Below, in pieces: positions 53,588 through 64,000 of a stretch of 64,000 nucleotides of DNA. A program made the translations under genes and the position numbers. Every line of letters begins with the position of its first letter. Within the stretch, counting starts at the first letter, position 1. The notes under the pieces were generated by a model that saw only the letters and a program-made list of their open reading frames with translations, was not told where the DNA came from and did no database searches. Source of the stretch: Caprella mutica (taxonomy: Eukaryota > Arthropoda > Malacostraca > Amphipoda > Caprellidae); NCBI GenBank assembly GCA_947561585.1, contig CANNZV010002363.1, positions 1-64,000 on the forward strand, written 5' to 3'.

Positions 53588-56500
53588 ATACAAACAGAAG
53601 TAAAAAACAAAATAGGTCTCACGGGAAAACGGTCGGTAACTCCGTGTACGAAAGTGAATTGAACATGAATAAATTAGATCCAGTGCACGTTAAATTCAAT
53701 AGCAAAGGTAAATCGTCACTCAACACAAGTTATGAATGTAAAAATAAGTTCGATCTATTAAAAGAAGAAGAGTTAAGCGTTGAGGATAAAAAAACGAGCG
53801 AAACATATATAACAGTCCAATTAGTAAAAAATAAAGATGAATTAAGCGGATTGATGGACTGTCATTATACGATAAAAGGGACTTCTAAGCCAACGATAAT
53901 TTTACATAGTAAAGAATTCGATTGGGAAGCTTTAATAGATTCAGGGAGCGAGAGAACGATTTTAAACAGTCGTAATTTTAATTACAAGGCGAGTCACGAG
54001 GACATAATAAAATCAAACGTAACTATTAAAGGCATAAACGGACGTTCCGAAGTAAAAGGTGAAGTAAAATTTGAACTAATGTCGAAATCCCACAAGAAAA
54101 CAGTAAACGCTTTACTGATCAACAACAGTAGCTTACCATATGATGTAATATTAGGAAGGGACGTGTTAACGAACGCGCAAATTGATTTTGATAAGAAAAT
54201 ATTAAAATTAGGTGAAGAAAAAATTCCGTTTATGGAAAAACGTAGAATAGCTACTAAAGAACTATTAAGCACAGATTGCTTAATATCTGAGCTGGTCCTT
54301 ACTTCAAATAGGTCAAAACGAAGAACGTTGATAAGACAAATAAACGAACGCACAAACAGCCGTAGTAGTATTGCGAAAGTAAGGGTTAAACCTCAACAAA
54401 AAGGGCAAACGGAGGTTATGAAATCCGGGGTAAACACGAAGACAAGGAATAAAAAACGCGAGAAGAACGGAAATGTTCATATAAATAGCCAAGTCGTTGA
54501 GGCAAATAGCGTGCAAATATTGTATGGCTTTGTAAAAAACAACGAAGCAGGAAGTTATATAATAGCTAAAAGAAGTTTCAATAGCGGTTTAGTGATAGCC
54601 GAAACACTAATAAAAATCGAAGACACAAAAAAAGAGGGAGATAAAGTGTCAATATGCCCAGTTTTCGTAATGAATCCGACGGATAGTGATATCATATTAC
54701 GGGACAATATGATAGTTGGTAAACTCCAGACGTACGAAGAGGAAGTCGAAGTAAATATAGCGACTATATCGGAGTGTTTAAATAATAGGACTCATAAATC
54801 TAGGTTAGGAAACGTGTTGAGTGACGAAAAACCAAAGCCATTTGAACGAAACGTTACCCCTGAACTAATTTATGAAAAGTCAAAGGTACATGCAGTTGGA
54901 ATTAATGGAGAGCCATTAGTTACAACGCATGGCAACCGAGATATGAAGTGTAAAATATCACGTGACGGAAGCGCTGATAGAAGCCGTGACAGCACATTAA
55001 GTGCTGATGTAGAAAACAATTCTCAGACAGTGCCATCAGCACCGAGAAGGTTAGTTAATGCTGACATATCATGTGGAATGTCAGAGTATGAAGACAAAAT
55101 GACGCAGTTACTAAATGACTTTAGAGACGTAATTACGATTAAGGACGAAAAAATCGGGACTACTAGTATATGTAAACACACAATAATATTGAAAGATCCT
55201 AATATAGTTATAAACAAGATGCCGTACCGCATCCCACATAAATTTCAAGAACAACTTGAAGAAGTCAACAGGTCAATGTTAAAAGAAGGTACTATAGAAC
55301 CTTCAATGTCCGAGTATAACTTTCCCGTTATCGTGGTTCATAAAAAGAATGGGGAAATACGACCCGTAATAGATTTCAGATCATTAAATAAGTGTGTCCA
55401 TATACAAGGATTTCCGTTACCTAGGGTTGACGATATGCTTGGATCTTTAGGTGGATCAAAGATATTTTCTAGTTTAGATCTGAGGAGTGCATTTCACCAG
55501 GTGGAACTCTCCGAGGAGTCTAAAAAGCTTACAGCATTTGCGGTAAATGGTAAAAAGTTTCAGTTTACAAAGCTTCCATTTGGTTATGTCAATAGTCCAA
55601 AAGTATTTCAAGCAATTATGACAAAAGCGTTAAGTAATGTATTAGGGAAACTCTGTTTCGTATTTATTGATGACATCCTAATTTTTAGTCGATCTTATGA
55701 ACAACATTTAAAGGATATTGGCCAAGTGCTAATGAATTTACGTGACGCTCATTTGAGATTAAAATTAGAGAAGTGTGAATTCTTTAAACACGAAATTAAT
55801 TTTCTTGGACATCGAGTCACTACTGAGGGCATTCGATGTATCCAAAACGAAAAACTTAGAGAAGCATCTAGACCAACAGATGTAAAACAACTTCAGCGAT
55901 TTTTAGGGCTTGCGAATTATTTTCGTAAGTTCGTCCCTAAATTTAGTCAGAAAGCCGACCCATTATATAGACTATTAAGGAAGGACACTAAATTTGACTG
56001 GACTGACGAATGTGAGACTAGTTTCATTAATCTCAAAAATATTTTGACATCAGATACGGTTTTAGCACATCCAAATTATTCCAGACCATTTTATTTATTT
56101 ACTGACAGCTCAAATATCGGAGTTGGTGCAGCATTGCTACAACCAGATTCGACCAAAAGCAAAACATTAAGACCCATAGCATATTTCAGTAAATCATTAA
56201 ATTCAACTCAAAAAAGGTACTCCACGACTAAACAAGAGTTTCTTGCAATACATCTAGCCTTAAAGGAATTTCAATATCTATGTCTAGGATATCCTATTAC
56301 CATTTTAACCGATCACAAACCTTTATGTGCATTTTTTGGTAATAAACTGCCTTTAGACACTGCACTAGCCAGGTGGGCAATAGAGGCGAGCACATATGAT
56401 TGTACCATCAAATATTTTGAGGGTAAACGCAATGTGGTAGCCGATACCCTTAGTAGATTAACTCCTCTAACGGAAGAAACAATAGATGATTGTGAACTTT

Positions 56501-57948
56501 TAACACCATCTAATGAAAGTTGTAATTCAATTGAAAATTATATAGCAACCACAAGATCGAGGGCTAAGCTAAACGTACCACAAATTATTAACGACAATGA
56601 CAATGACTCAGAAACAGACTCAGAAAACGAACAAGAAGCAGATACATCTAAATTGTATAAAATCAACAAAGAAAAACCATTTCTAAACTACATGCCTAAA
56701 CAGGAAGACATAACATGGACTTTAAACAGACTAAAGACTGCACAGTCAAACGACTTTGCTTGTAAGGAAATAATGGATATATTACAGAGAAAACAATTAG
56801 GAACATCTAGGAACATAGCTGAATTTTTCATATTAGACGGAATATTATATCGACATCGGAAAATAGATACTCGGGCAGCCAGTATAGTTAATTATGTTAT
56901 ACCAAATGAAATGATCAATTTAGTAATTAATTCAATACATTTTAACACCCATTGTGGTTTAGCTCATACGCTATTTCAATTTCGACTAAAATATTATCAT
57001 TTTCAAGAAAGATCGGTCATAGAATCTTTTATTAAAAGATGTGACGTTTGCAAAATCCTTAAAGGAAGTCTAGATACACCAATTAAATTAATGTCTGCCC
57101 CAGTAGCTAATACACCATTTGAAACAGTTTCATTTGATTTTATTGGACCTTTTATAACAACTGACACGAACAACAAATATATTTTATCAATAACATGTAT
57201 GTTGACAAGATATAACGAATTACACGCAGTAGCTGACAAATCAACTAACACAGTAATTGATTGTCTAAGTAAAACATTTAGTCGTTGTGGATATCCCAAA
57301 ACGTTAATGTCGGATTGTGCGAAAGAATTCAAGTCTAACGCAATTAGAACTTTCAGTGAAATACATCAGATATACAAATGTGAGGTATTACCATACTCAG
57401 CATATTCCAATGGAATTTGTGAACGTAATAACCAGAAAATTAACAAATTATTAAGATTCTATGTAGCCACAGTAGATCACAATAATTGGGACATGTTTCT
57501 CGATATTGTCCAAAACACAATTAACAATCAGGTCAATATGACCTTGAAGGATTCTCCCGCATACGCTCTTTTCGGGAGGGACACATCTCCAAATATTCAA
57601 GCAGAAAATTTGGATAACATTTACAATTTAGATACATCAGAATCAATAGTCAAAGTCAAGGCTAGGCAAGCTCTATTTATTCAAGATCAGATAAGAGCTA
57701 ACATAATTAATCAATCAAACAAACGCATAATTTACCACAATAAGACACGTAAAGACAAAATTATACAGATAGGTGATCGAGTATTAATTAGAAATCATCA
57801 AAAAACACATAAATTACAATTAAATTGGATAGGACCAGGTACAGTATTACAAGTGAAAAAAAACAAAGCTATAATTAAATTAGGACATCAAACGATAACG
57901 AGCAATATAAATTATCTAACTAAGTTGGAAAATTTCACAACAAATTAA
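53545..57948 (+). CDS. Gypsy pol polyprotein
   Basis: 1467 codons without a break. Aspartic protease motif ALIDSGSERTIL near 131; reverse transcriptase with LDLRSAFHQ and FVFIDDILIFS (catalytic DD near 706; F-I-D-D rather than Y-x-D-D); RNase H with LFTDSSNIGVGAAL near 850; integrase zinc region with HCGLAH and CDVCK (about 1135-1175) and the DDE triad in SFDFIGPF (1197), SDCAKEF (1255) and ICERNNQK (1292). A GPGTVLQV-type stretch near the C terminus fits a GPY/F-like end. The first methionine is in the overlap; translation is expected from gag by frameshift. Confidence 0.93.
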   Translation: MSGSTGQGFSQKHVNTNRSKKQNRSHGKTVGNSVYESELNMNKLDPVHVKFNSKGKSSLNTSYECKNKFDLLKEEELSVEDKKTSETYITVQLVKNKDELSGLMDCHYTIKGTSKPTIILHSKEFDWEALIDSGSERTILNSRNFNYKASHEDIIKSNVTIKGINGRSEVKGEVKFELMSKSHKKTVNALLINNSSLPYDVILGRDVLTNAQIDFDKKILKLGEEKIPFMEKRRIATKELLSTDCLISELVLTSNRSKRRTLIRQINERTNSRSSIAKVRVKPQQKGQTEVMKSGVNTKTRNKKREKNGNVHINSQVVEANSVQILYGFVKNNEAGSYIIAKRSFNSGLVIAETLIKIEDTKKEGDKVSICPVFVMNPTDSDIILRDNMIVGKLQTYEEEVEVNIATISECLNNRTHKSRLGNVLSDEKPKPFERNVTPELIYEKSKVHAVGINGEPLVTTHGNRDMKCKISRDGSADRSRDSTLSADVENNSQTVPSAPRRLVNADISCGMSEYEDKMTQLLNDFRDVITIKDEKIGTTSICKHTIILKDPNIVINKMPYRIPHKFQEQLEEVNRSMLKEGTIEPSMSEYNFPVIVVHKKNGEIRPVIDFRSLNKCVHIQGFPLPRVDDMLGSLGGSKIFSSLDLRSAFHQVELSEESKKLTAFAVNGKKFQFTKLPFGYVNSPKVFQAIMTKALSNVLGKLCFVFIDDILIFSRSYEQHLKDIGQVLMNLRDAHLRLKLEKCEFFKHEINFLGHRVTTEGIRCIQNEKLREASRPTDVKQLQRFLGLANYFRKFVPKFSQKADPLYRLLRKDTKFDWTDECETSFINLKNILTSDTVLAHPNYSRPFYLFTDSSNIGVGAALLQPDSTKSKTLRPIAYFSKSLNSTQKRYSTTKQEFLAIHLALKEFQYLCLGYPITILTDHKPLCAFFGNKLPLDTALARWAIEASTYDCTIKYFEGKRNVVADTLSRLTPLTEETIDDCELLTPSNESCNSIENYIATTRSRAKLNVPQIINDNDNDSETDSENEQEADTSKLYKINKEKPFLNYMPKQEDITWTLNRLKTAQSNDFACKEIMDILQRKQLGTSRNIAEFFILDGILYRHRKIDTRAASIVNYVIPNEMINLVINSIHFNTHCGLAHTLFQFRLKYYHFQERSVIESFIKRCDVCKILKGSLDTPIKLMSAPVANTPFETVSFDFIGPFITTDTNNKYILSITCMLTRYNELHAVADKSTNTVIDCLSKTFSRCGYPKTLMSDCAKEFKSNAIRTFSEIHQIYKCEVLPYSAYSNGICERNNQKINKLLRFYVATVDHNNWDMFLDIVQNTINNQVNMTLKDSPAYALFGRDTSPNIQAENLDNIYNLDTSESIVKVKARQALFIQDQIRANIINQSNKRIIYHNKTRKDKIIQIGDRVLIRNHQKTHKLQLNWIGPGTVLQVKKNKAIIKLGHQTITSNINYLTKLENFTTN

Positions 57949-58439
57949 TTAAATAATTTCATTAACATCATTAAACAGGAAATCAAATTATGAGAAATTT
58001 GAATATAAACATTATATAGAAAGTCCACAAAAGGAACACATAACACGAAGTAACATGAGTAACATGTTACATTTACACAAACACGTGGCATATAACACAG
58101 TTACATGCAAAGAGTCAGAGAAATGTTTACATTTTTTTTGCTTACGCGAGACAAACAAACAGAGCATGCAATTCATTGTTCAAACTACAATATTTCCTTT
58201 GCTCAGTAAGAGAATTATTGTATGTATTTAATTGTATGAATGTTAATTGTAATATTTGTATGTATTTAGTTTAAGTTGATGGGATGAATTATGAATTTTA
58301 TTAATATAAAAATTCATTTAATAATTTTAATAGGATTAATATTTTTTGTTGTATGCATGTTAATTTTAAATTTTTTGTTTAAATGTTGGGTAACGAATAA
58401 GATGAATTATATTCTGTAAAATTGTTTGAATGAAAATTT

Positions 58440-58446
58440 GAAAAAA

Positions 58447-58479
<33 letters not shown>

Positions 58480-58480
58480 T
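58440..58480 (+). repeat. Poly(A) followed by (TA)n
   Basis: A run of ~23 A then TA repeats, between pol and the third ORF. Confidence 0.8.
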
Positions 58481-58590
58481 CAAATTTAGGATGAAATACT
58501 GAAATAATTTAAAATCAAAAATGATCAATTCAAAATGAGACTGAAATATGATAAAATACCTAAAATTAACAGGGGCCATGTCTAACGGTA

Positions 58591-58605
58591 TCGTTTTGAT
58601 TTCAG
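58591..58605 (+). promoter_or_regulatory. Candidate splice acceptor before ORF3
   Basis: TCGTTTTGATTTCAG is pyrimidine-rich and ends in AG. From here to 58750 there is no ATG, so ORF3 would have the first start codon on an RNA spliced at this site. The donor is not identified. Confidence 0.5.
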
Positions 58606-58749
58606 TGACGAGAGGCAAAGAGGACCCAGCTATCCACACAGCCAACAGCTCCTCAGCCACAAACAGCCAGTGACTGACCCTCAGCCACTCACAGCCGGTT
58701 GACACACAGAACTGTAATTCAAGGTCGTGAGAAGTAATCAGCTGGAGCG

Positions 58750-59070
58750 ATGGGGCAAACTCAGAGTAACTTTGACCTGAACTCAGTAGTGGAGCTGATC
58801 CAGAAATCATCTTCAATGAACAAAGCTCATTTGGAGCAAACCATTAAAAACATGGGGTCTACAAAGTACGACCTAATACCAGACTTGTTCAGCGACATTT
58901 TAGTGTTAATTCTAACACTACTGGTTGTGATGATTCTCGTATGTGGATATCATCAGTCAAAAAAGATTAAGTCAGAAGAGGATATGAAGATGTACGAAAT
59001 GAGGAATTTGAGGTCTAAGATGGCGACTGAAGCTTTCAATCAGATTAAGCGAAACACCCCTTTAGATTAG
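58750..59070 (+). CDS. Gypsy ORF3: predicted myristoylated membrane protein
   Basis: 106 codons. The N terminus MGQTQS fits an N-myristoylation signal (Gly2, Ser6). Residues ~48-67 form one hydrophobic segment (DILVLILTLLVVMILVCGY), followed by a cysteine and a basic, charged cytosolic-type tail (KKIKSEED … MRNLRSKM). It occupies the env position of Ty3/Gypsy elements but is far too small to be a usual envelope and shows no signal peptide or furin-like site. I do not recognise the family; membrane targeting of particles is a guess. Confidence 0.7.
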   Translation: MGQTQSNFDLNSVVELIQKSSSMNKAHLEQTIKNMGSTKYDLIPDLFSDILVLILTLLVVMILVCGYHQSKKIKSEEDMKMYEMRNLRSKMATEAFNQIKRNTPLD

Positions 59071-60031
59071 AGGAACTAGGTGGAACAGTTAATATCTTTA
59101 ATGATCAGGCAGTTAATATACAGGCGACAACAGTTATAGTAATGCCTCAGGCAAAACGAAGGCCAAAAATCGAAATTACCAAAACTAAACCTAACAGCAT
59201 TTAAGATTTTTTTTCCTCAAACTCAATTTGATCATTATTTTAATTTTTTTTTTAATTTTAAGTTGGGTAATTTTAAGTGAAAATTAATAATAATCGTTTT
59301 TTCAATTGACTTTAATTTTAAGTTTAATTTTTTTTTTCGGTGTTAATTTTAAGATTTAAATTTAAAGATCACAACTGTCTCAAAATTTGATAAAGATGAT
59401 CAAAATTCATATAACTTCAATTACGAATAAAAATTCATTAAAAGATCATAAAATACGATATCATAACATATGATAAATTAAAATGAAAATTTTTTTTTTT
59501 GATTATAAATTTTTTTTTAAGAAAAGTAAATGCAGTAACAATTTGTGTAATGTATTGGAGTGATCAAAGGTCTCTGTTAATATTTAGACTAAAAATCTAC
59601 ATATTAGGAGGGAGGGGTGAGATCTCTAATAGATTAGGCAAGTTATTACGTTTATAAAATGAAAAAGTTGTTACATTTTTGAACTGAGACATATTAGGTA
59701 GGAGTAATTTAGATTATTTTGAGAATAAATAAAAATATTGTTAAAGCAAAATTAAGATTGTATAGGTAAGATTAAAAATTTAAGAACATTTGGTGAATGC
59801 ACATTAGTATTACATATTTCTAGAACGAATTAAAACTCAAATTTTTCAATTCTCTAATAATATGTTTATTACCGGTTCGAGAAATTTCAAGAGATCCAAT
59901 ATACATGTTTCCACTAACAGCGTGAGCGTCTGAACATTGTTCAATATAGAGTAACAATGGGTAGACAAACCAGCTGGCAGTTTTGGAAAAATGTAAATTG
60001 TAACTTTGAAATTTTCGGAAGGGGGGAGCAA
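59071..60031 (+). other. Gypsy 3' non-coding region and polypurine tract
   Basis: T-rich with several T runs (59205-59520). It ends AAGGGGGGAGCAA (60019-60031), a polypurine tract directly before the LTR. The minus-strand ORFs at 59820-60227 are shadows. Confidence 0.7.
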
Positions 60032-60469
60032 TGTAGTAAAGCAAACACAGCAATTGTGTATGCATTACTATCATCACTAACCTATATGATTGTAAGTAAG
60101 CGACAGTCAAATCAGTTACCGATTTGCTCTCGTGAGCTACACACCTATTCTCCTGTTCGTAGTTATTTGAGACCTTAACTTGCGAGCGTTCTAGTGGAGA
60201 TATTATTTGTAACCTGTGCTTGACCAATGAATATAATCTCTAAGTGTAATTACCTTACCATTATTACCCTTAAATACAGTTAAGCTTGGACCAGAGGCCT
60301 GAGGTCGGAACCATAGTGGCAAGTTGGTTCTAGGGCATGGTACCATGAGTATTTAGTAGAAAGAGATTTATAAAGAGAAAGGAATCTGAAAAGACCACAA
60401 AGTAAGATCCTAATCACTTAAGAACCCATACACTGAGACGTTATAGTGAAGCAAACTAAGTACGTCACA
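60032..60469 (+). repeat. Gypsy 3' LTR
   Basis: 438 bp, from TGTAGTAAAG to ACGTCACA, preceded by the polypurine tract and followed by CAAA. Confidence 0.85.
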
Positions 60470-60725
60470 CAAACTACATTACTGTTTCATGTAAAAAATC
60501 TATATTGTTTAAGTAATTTCAATGAAAACACGAGTTTTTTCAAAGTTCTCAATCTTTCAGAAATACATAGGAAATAAATAACTTTAAACTCTCATATGTC
60601 AAAAACTATTAGTTTCTACAAAAAACCGTTTCAATTTTCGGATTATATTGACAAAAATACATATAAAAAAATTAATTTATATTACATCTGGTGGGGGTCG
60701 TCAAATGGGAAAGATCCAAGAATTA

Positions 60726-61338
60726 CAACAAGTCCATACAAAATTTGAGTTTTAAAGTATAAAATTTTTATTTTCAAAATTCTACTCTCTAGAAATTATA
60801 GTAAGTAAACCAGCCAGGCTCCCAATGAGAGCTTCTTTCAACCATAACGAATCATTATCGTAGGAGATGAAGCAATTTAAGTGACAAAATCGGAAGAAAT
60901 TAAATTTTAATCAAATTTTGATTTTTTAAATAATTATTTTGAAATTCAGTTTCCAAGAAAGTGTAGCGAATAATTCAGGCTACCATTTATAGTTTTTTTC
61001 AATCAAATCAGTTGAATATTGAAGGAGTAGTAACGATTCTCCCCAAAAACCCAACCCTAACAATCAATGGATGAAGTTAGGCTGCAATCCTAGCAGGTCG
61101 AAGCAAAAATACACATTGAAATCTATAATTTATTAGTAACAACAAGAACAAATAGCTGCCCAAAATTAAATTTATAGTCAATTACATGAAGCACAATTTT
61201 TAAAACATTGTATACCTGTTGTACATATTTAGTGCATTGGAGTACATTCATAGAAATAATCATATATGTTTATACAAATAATCAACTGTGCTATAAAGTA
61301 AACTTTGAAAACAGAAACTTTTTCAAATTGGTTAGAGC
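60726..61338. other. Non-coding stretch with repeat G
   Basis: 60815-61120 contains repeat G (GTGTAGCGAATAATTCAGGC, TAGTAACGATTCTCC, GCAATCCTAGCAGG). It is the uninterrupted relative of the 46785-50290 locus and defines both insertion sites there. It lies just past the 3' end of the minus-strand gene. Confidence 0.6.
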
Positions 61339-63934
61339 TCAGTTAGTGAGTTTTAAATTCTCGTAGCTTTGCTGCAGTTCAGACACGCACTTTGAAATAT
61401 CATCGCAGTTCTCAGGTGCTTTTGGTTTCTTTCTTTCGTTAGTACCTGTAATGGATCCACTCTTGACGATATCAACACATTTAGAAGCATCAGTAACGTT
61501 AGCAGACACAACCTGCAATGAAAAGAAAATTACACATGATTGTTTAGAAGAAACTAAAAGCTAAAGGAAGAAATATGAATAATTTCCCACCAAATGGAGA
61601 GTGTGCAGGTAATTGGAAACATTTTTCCTCTCAGCTTCGATGTGGCAATTGAATTTATTGTTAGGACGAAGGAAATATGGACAGCTTCGAACATGACAGC
61701 AGTTACGGCAAAGGCTGACATTCTCTCTGTATTTGTAGATGGTGTGGAATGTGTCGACAGTTACTTCTATTCCACGAGCAGTCGCCTCCACCACGATCTG
61801 TTCTTTGGAAAGAGGTACAGCCACTTCCATATGACTTTCCATGTATTCAGATCGCCATTTTTTAGATATTTCATCAAGTAACTGAAAAAAAAAGTAAATC
61901 AAACAGAATTCACGACAGACAATTTCAATGGCTGCAAATTATACCACAAAGTACTGTAGCATATTCCTAACCTTCTCCTTGACAGTTGTGTTGATGAAAT
62001 ATTTCTCCCCCTTCAAGAGTTTTTCAGTGATGTGTTTTTTTGATTCTTCAACACTCTTCATTTCATTGGAGAGTCTATCCGAAGATTTCTTGTGAGTCAG
62101 CGAGTGATTCAAATACACACAAATCTGGAGAGAAAATAATATCTTTCAATGATGCATTTATTGATAAACATCAACAATGACGATATCTCCATGCGAGACG
62201 CGTGTTCAATAATTCTATAGACTCACCATATCTTCAGATAATAGATTTTTAACGTCTTCTTGGGACAGTAGAGGATCTTTTCCTTCTACAGAGTACGAGT
62301 GAGCCACCTCTTGAATCCATGCCACGAGACTGTTCCACCTCACAGCCCCAGCACTGCCAATGTTATGCAGCTTCTCAAGCTGAAAAGAAAATGGCTTTTA
62401 CGATTACAGTGGATACGATTTGCATATTAGAGTTATTCTAGTTAGGCGTAGTTGATTATTTTATTATAAATATTTCAAAATTTCAAAATAAATTAGGTAC
62501 TGTAATCATATAGTTACATAGTACTGCAGCCAAATAGGCTAGATTTTAGGATGGTACAGTTAAGGAAGGTAGCTACAGTTAAAGATCTCTGAAAAAACTT
62601 GATCACTGCGGTTTCAGAGGCAATTCTAAGTTTACCATTTTAGGTGGTTACCTAAACAGCAATGTGATAATTAAGATAAGAATTTTGAATTTAAACCACT
62701 AGTTACTGGTCTTTTCAAAGGCTCAAATCTAATCAATATTTTTATAAATTATCTGTATAGCATAGCTGAATTTAGAAATGATATGAACAAATGACGTTGC
62801 ACAGAGTACTCTTAAATATTATAAGTATTACTAGGTGAATATAAGTGAATAAAGTGTAGAACCTGATAAAAACAATTTTATATAAGGTAAATTCCATGAG
62901 AAAGCACATTTAACTGAATAATTGCACTTTTTTTTAAACAAATTTAAAATATTTTGTGTGACGTCACTCATAATATGTTTTGACGTTTCAATATTGTACT
63001 CGGTATACTTCTCGATTTATTTACAATGTGCATGATTATCTTTCCAAAAGAAAAAAGAAAAACGGCGAAATATTATATTTTTAGAAAATTGAGTATTTAC
63101 CTTTGATTGACGAGGACATGGATCGTAAGACAACTCATAATCTTTCATGTAAGTTCCAACTACATCGGTAACTTCGGTGCGAATACTTTTCTTCATAGCA
63201 ACCTCAGAATAATAATCAGACAACAAATTTCGCTCATCTAAATTCATTTTAGTTTTGAGAAGTTGAACCATGTCACTTGTTCTGGAGTCCTTCTTCTTGT
63301 GTTCATCATCAGATTTCAAATAGTAGGAGTAAGGATTCAGACGAGTATCTGAAGACAGACATCGACCAATGAACTCCATTAACACGAGCTTAATGATCTT
63401 TATGATCAAGATTTTAGCATCGTCCGTATTCAAAAGTTGGTCCTTCATCAAATGAAGAAAGAATGCAGGTTTGATCAACGATTCGCACCTCAGAGTCATA
63501 TCCTCAAAACATTCGGTAGATTCAGCCATAATAGCCATTTCAGGTTTCTCGATAAGAACTTTGATGTAAGATGCAATATTCTTTCGATCTAAATACAATT
63601 TAGCAGTTTCTTCTACATCAAGTATCCTCTTTTTAATGAAAGCAGGTCTATCACTGGGTTTATAATCCTCAATGGATTTCATCCAAACGCATGCTAGAGC
63701 TGCAAAGTGGCACCAGTTGTCCATTATCAAAGGGTTCTTGAGGATGCAAAAAGTAGATGCCACACTGAACAAATTTGTCCTTACCAGACTTTTCAACGTC
63801 TTGCAGTACTTCTGCGGTATAATCGGAACAATGGTATTGTACTTTGAATTAATGTTGTCAGCTTGCAGTATTATTTCTTTATCAACTGAAGTCGCATTTG
63901 TTCCATTCATAGCGAGAGATGATTCCATGGATCG
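61339..63934 (-). CDS. Unrecognised multi-exon gene, 3' part (five exons)
   Basis: Exons on the minus strand: 63934-63101, 62379-62227, 62124-61972, 61881-61591, 61512-61339 (stop TGA). Every intron is GT/AG and every visible junction is phase 0; about 532 residues from the ATG at 63928. The first visible exon may begin earlier in the gene: CTGTCTCAG just before 63934 is a good acceptor and the frame stays open upstream, so the ATG at 63928 may not be the start. The protein is mostly helical, with a Lys/Ser-rich central part and, in exon 4, a Cys/His cluster (CRNCCHVRSCPY … CHIEAERK) that could bind zinc. I do not recognise the family and assign no function. Confidence 0.8.
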
Positions 63935-64000
63935 CTGAGACAGAATTTCGAAAGGGCTAGTGCATATGTTTTTGATATTAAGAGTCCAACAGTTTATTTG

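Larger units (their letters stand above)
51744..60469 (+). mobile_element. Ty3/Gypsy-type LTR retrotransposon with three ORFs
   Basis: Flanked by CAAA (51740-51743, 60470-60473). Module B reads continuously across the site (GGATACAACAAA | CTACATTA). Order is gag, then protease-RT-RNase H-integrase in the -1 frame, then a small third ORF: the Ty3/Gypsy arrangement. The right LTR is complete (438 bp); the left matches only its first 83 bp and has lost the rest with the primer site. All three ORFs are nevertheless intact. Confidence 0.93.
51297..60717. mobile_element. Foldback element with 8 bp TSD, split by a Gypsy element
   Basis: Inverted ends of about 200 bp: GGATCTTTCCTATTTGACGA at 51297 and TCGTCAAATGGGAAAGATCC ending at 60717. 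Target duplication AAGAATTA (51289-51296, 60718-60725). Inner module B arms are also inverted (51527-51580 against 51672-51743). Without the retrotransposon it would be about 690 bp. Confidence 0.85.

Noticed and set aside
63672..63938. 88-codon plus-strand ORF over the unknown gene
   Set aside because: Antisense shadow of an exon that has consistent splice signals on the minus strand.

Overview
The window looks like arthropod nuclear DNA, most likely from an insect. It is AT-rich, intron-containing and dominated by transposable elements. A Copia-type retroelement carries the initiator-tRNA-Met anticodon-arm primer site known from Drosophila copia. The overall style (many foldback MITEs, dense nested repeats) would fit a hemipteran such as a planthopper, but that is only a guess. 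Only two host genes are visible: a complete three-exon EMC7 gene (42779-44366, +) and the 3' end of an unrecognised multi-exon gene (63934-61339, -).

Left part (1-27.3 kb). Positions 1-2351 are a foldback element with a ~415 bp core. A second copy of that core (3273-27320) is split by two insertions: a Copia retrotransposon (3488-8477, minus strand, 355 bp LTRs that look identical, TSD TTTAT) and an 18.6 kb non-coding giant element (8665-27297) flanked by a TA duplication. The giant element is an imperfect palindrome. Arms of about 8-9 kb carry the same ordered landmarks in inverse orientation: dyad-rich repeats, a 20 bp minisatellite, a unique block, a TIR element and a MITE. The loop is a 22-26 bp minisatellite. 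It has no credible gene and is the most unusual object in the window.

Middle part (27.3-42.6 kb). A decayed non-LTR retrotransposon (about 28.09-33.18 kb) is interrupted by an antisense fragment of another LINE, three MITEs of one family with perfect 8 bp TSDs, and a 19 bp minisatellite. A decayed pogo/Tigger-like transposase with a C-terminal PHD-like finger follows (37648-35204, -), then short repeats and a row of foldback elements directly upstream of EMC7.

Right part (44.4-64 kb). Downstream of EMC7 lie retroposon A (14 bp TSD), a TAGGG-ended element (8 bp TSD), a hAT-like element swollen by a 32 bp satellite (TSD CCTAGGCT), a TTAA-flanked MITE, and a foldback element with an 8 bp TSD. 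That foldback was invaded by a Ty3/Gypsy-type retrotransposon (51744-60469) with gag, pol and a third small ORF encoding a predicted N-myristoylated single-pass membrane protein. The unknown minus-strand gene ends the window.

Most insertions can be ordered because target duplications or empty-site copies are visible. All comparisons were made by eye; identities and copy numbers are approximate.
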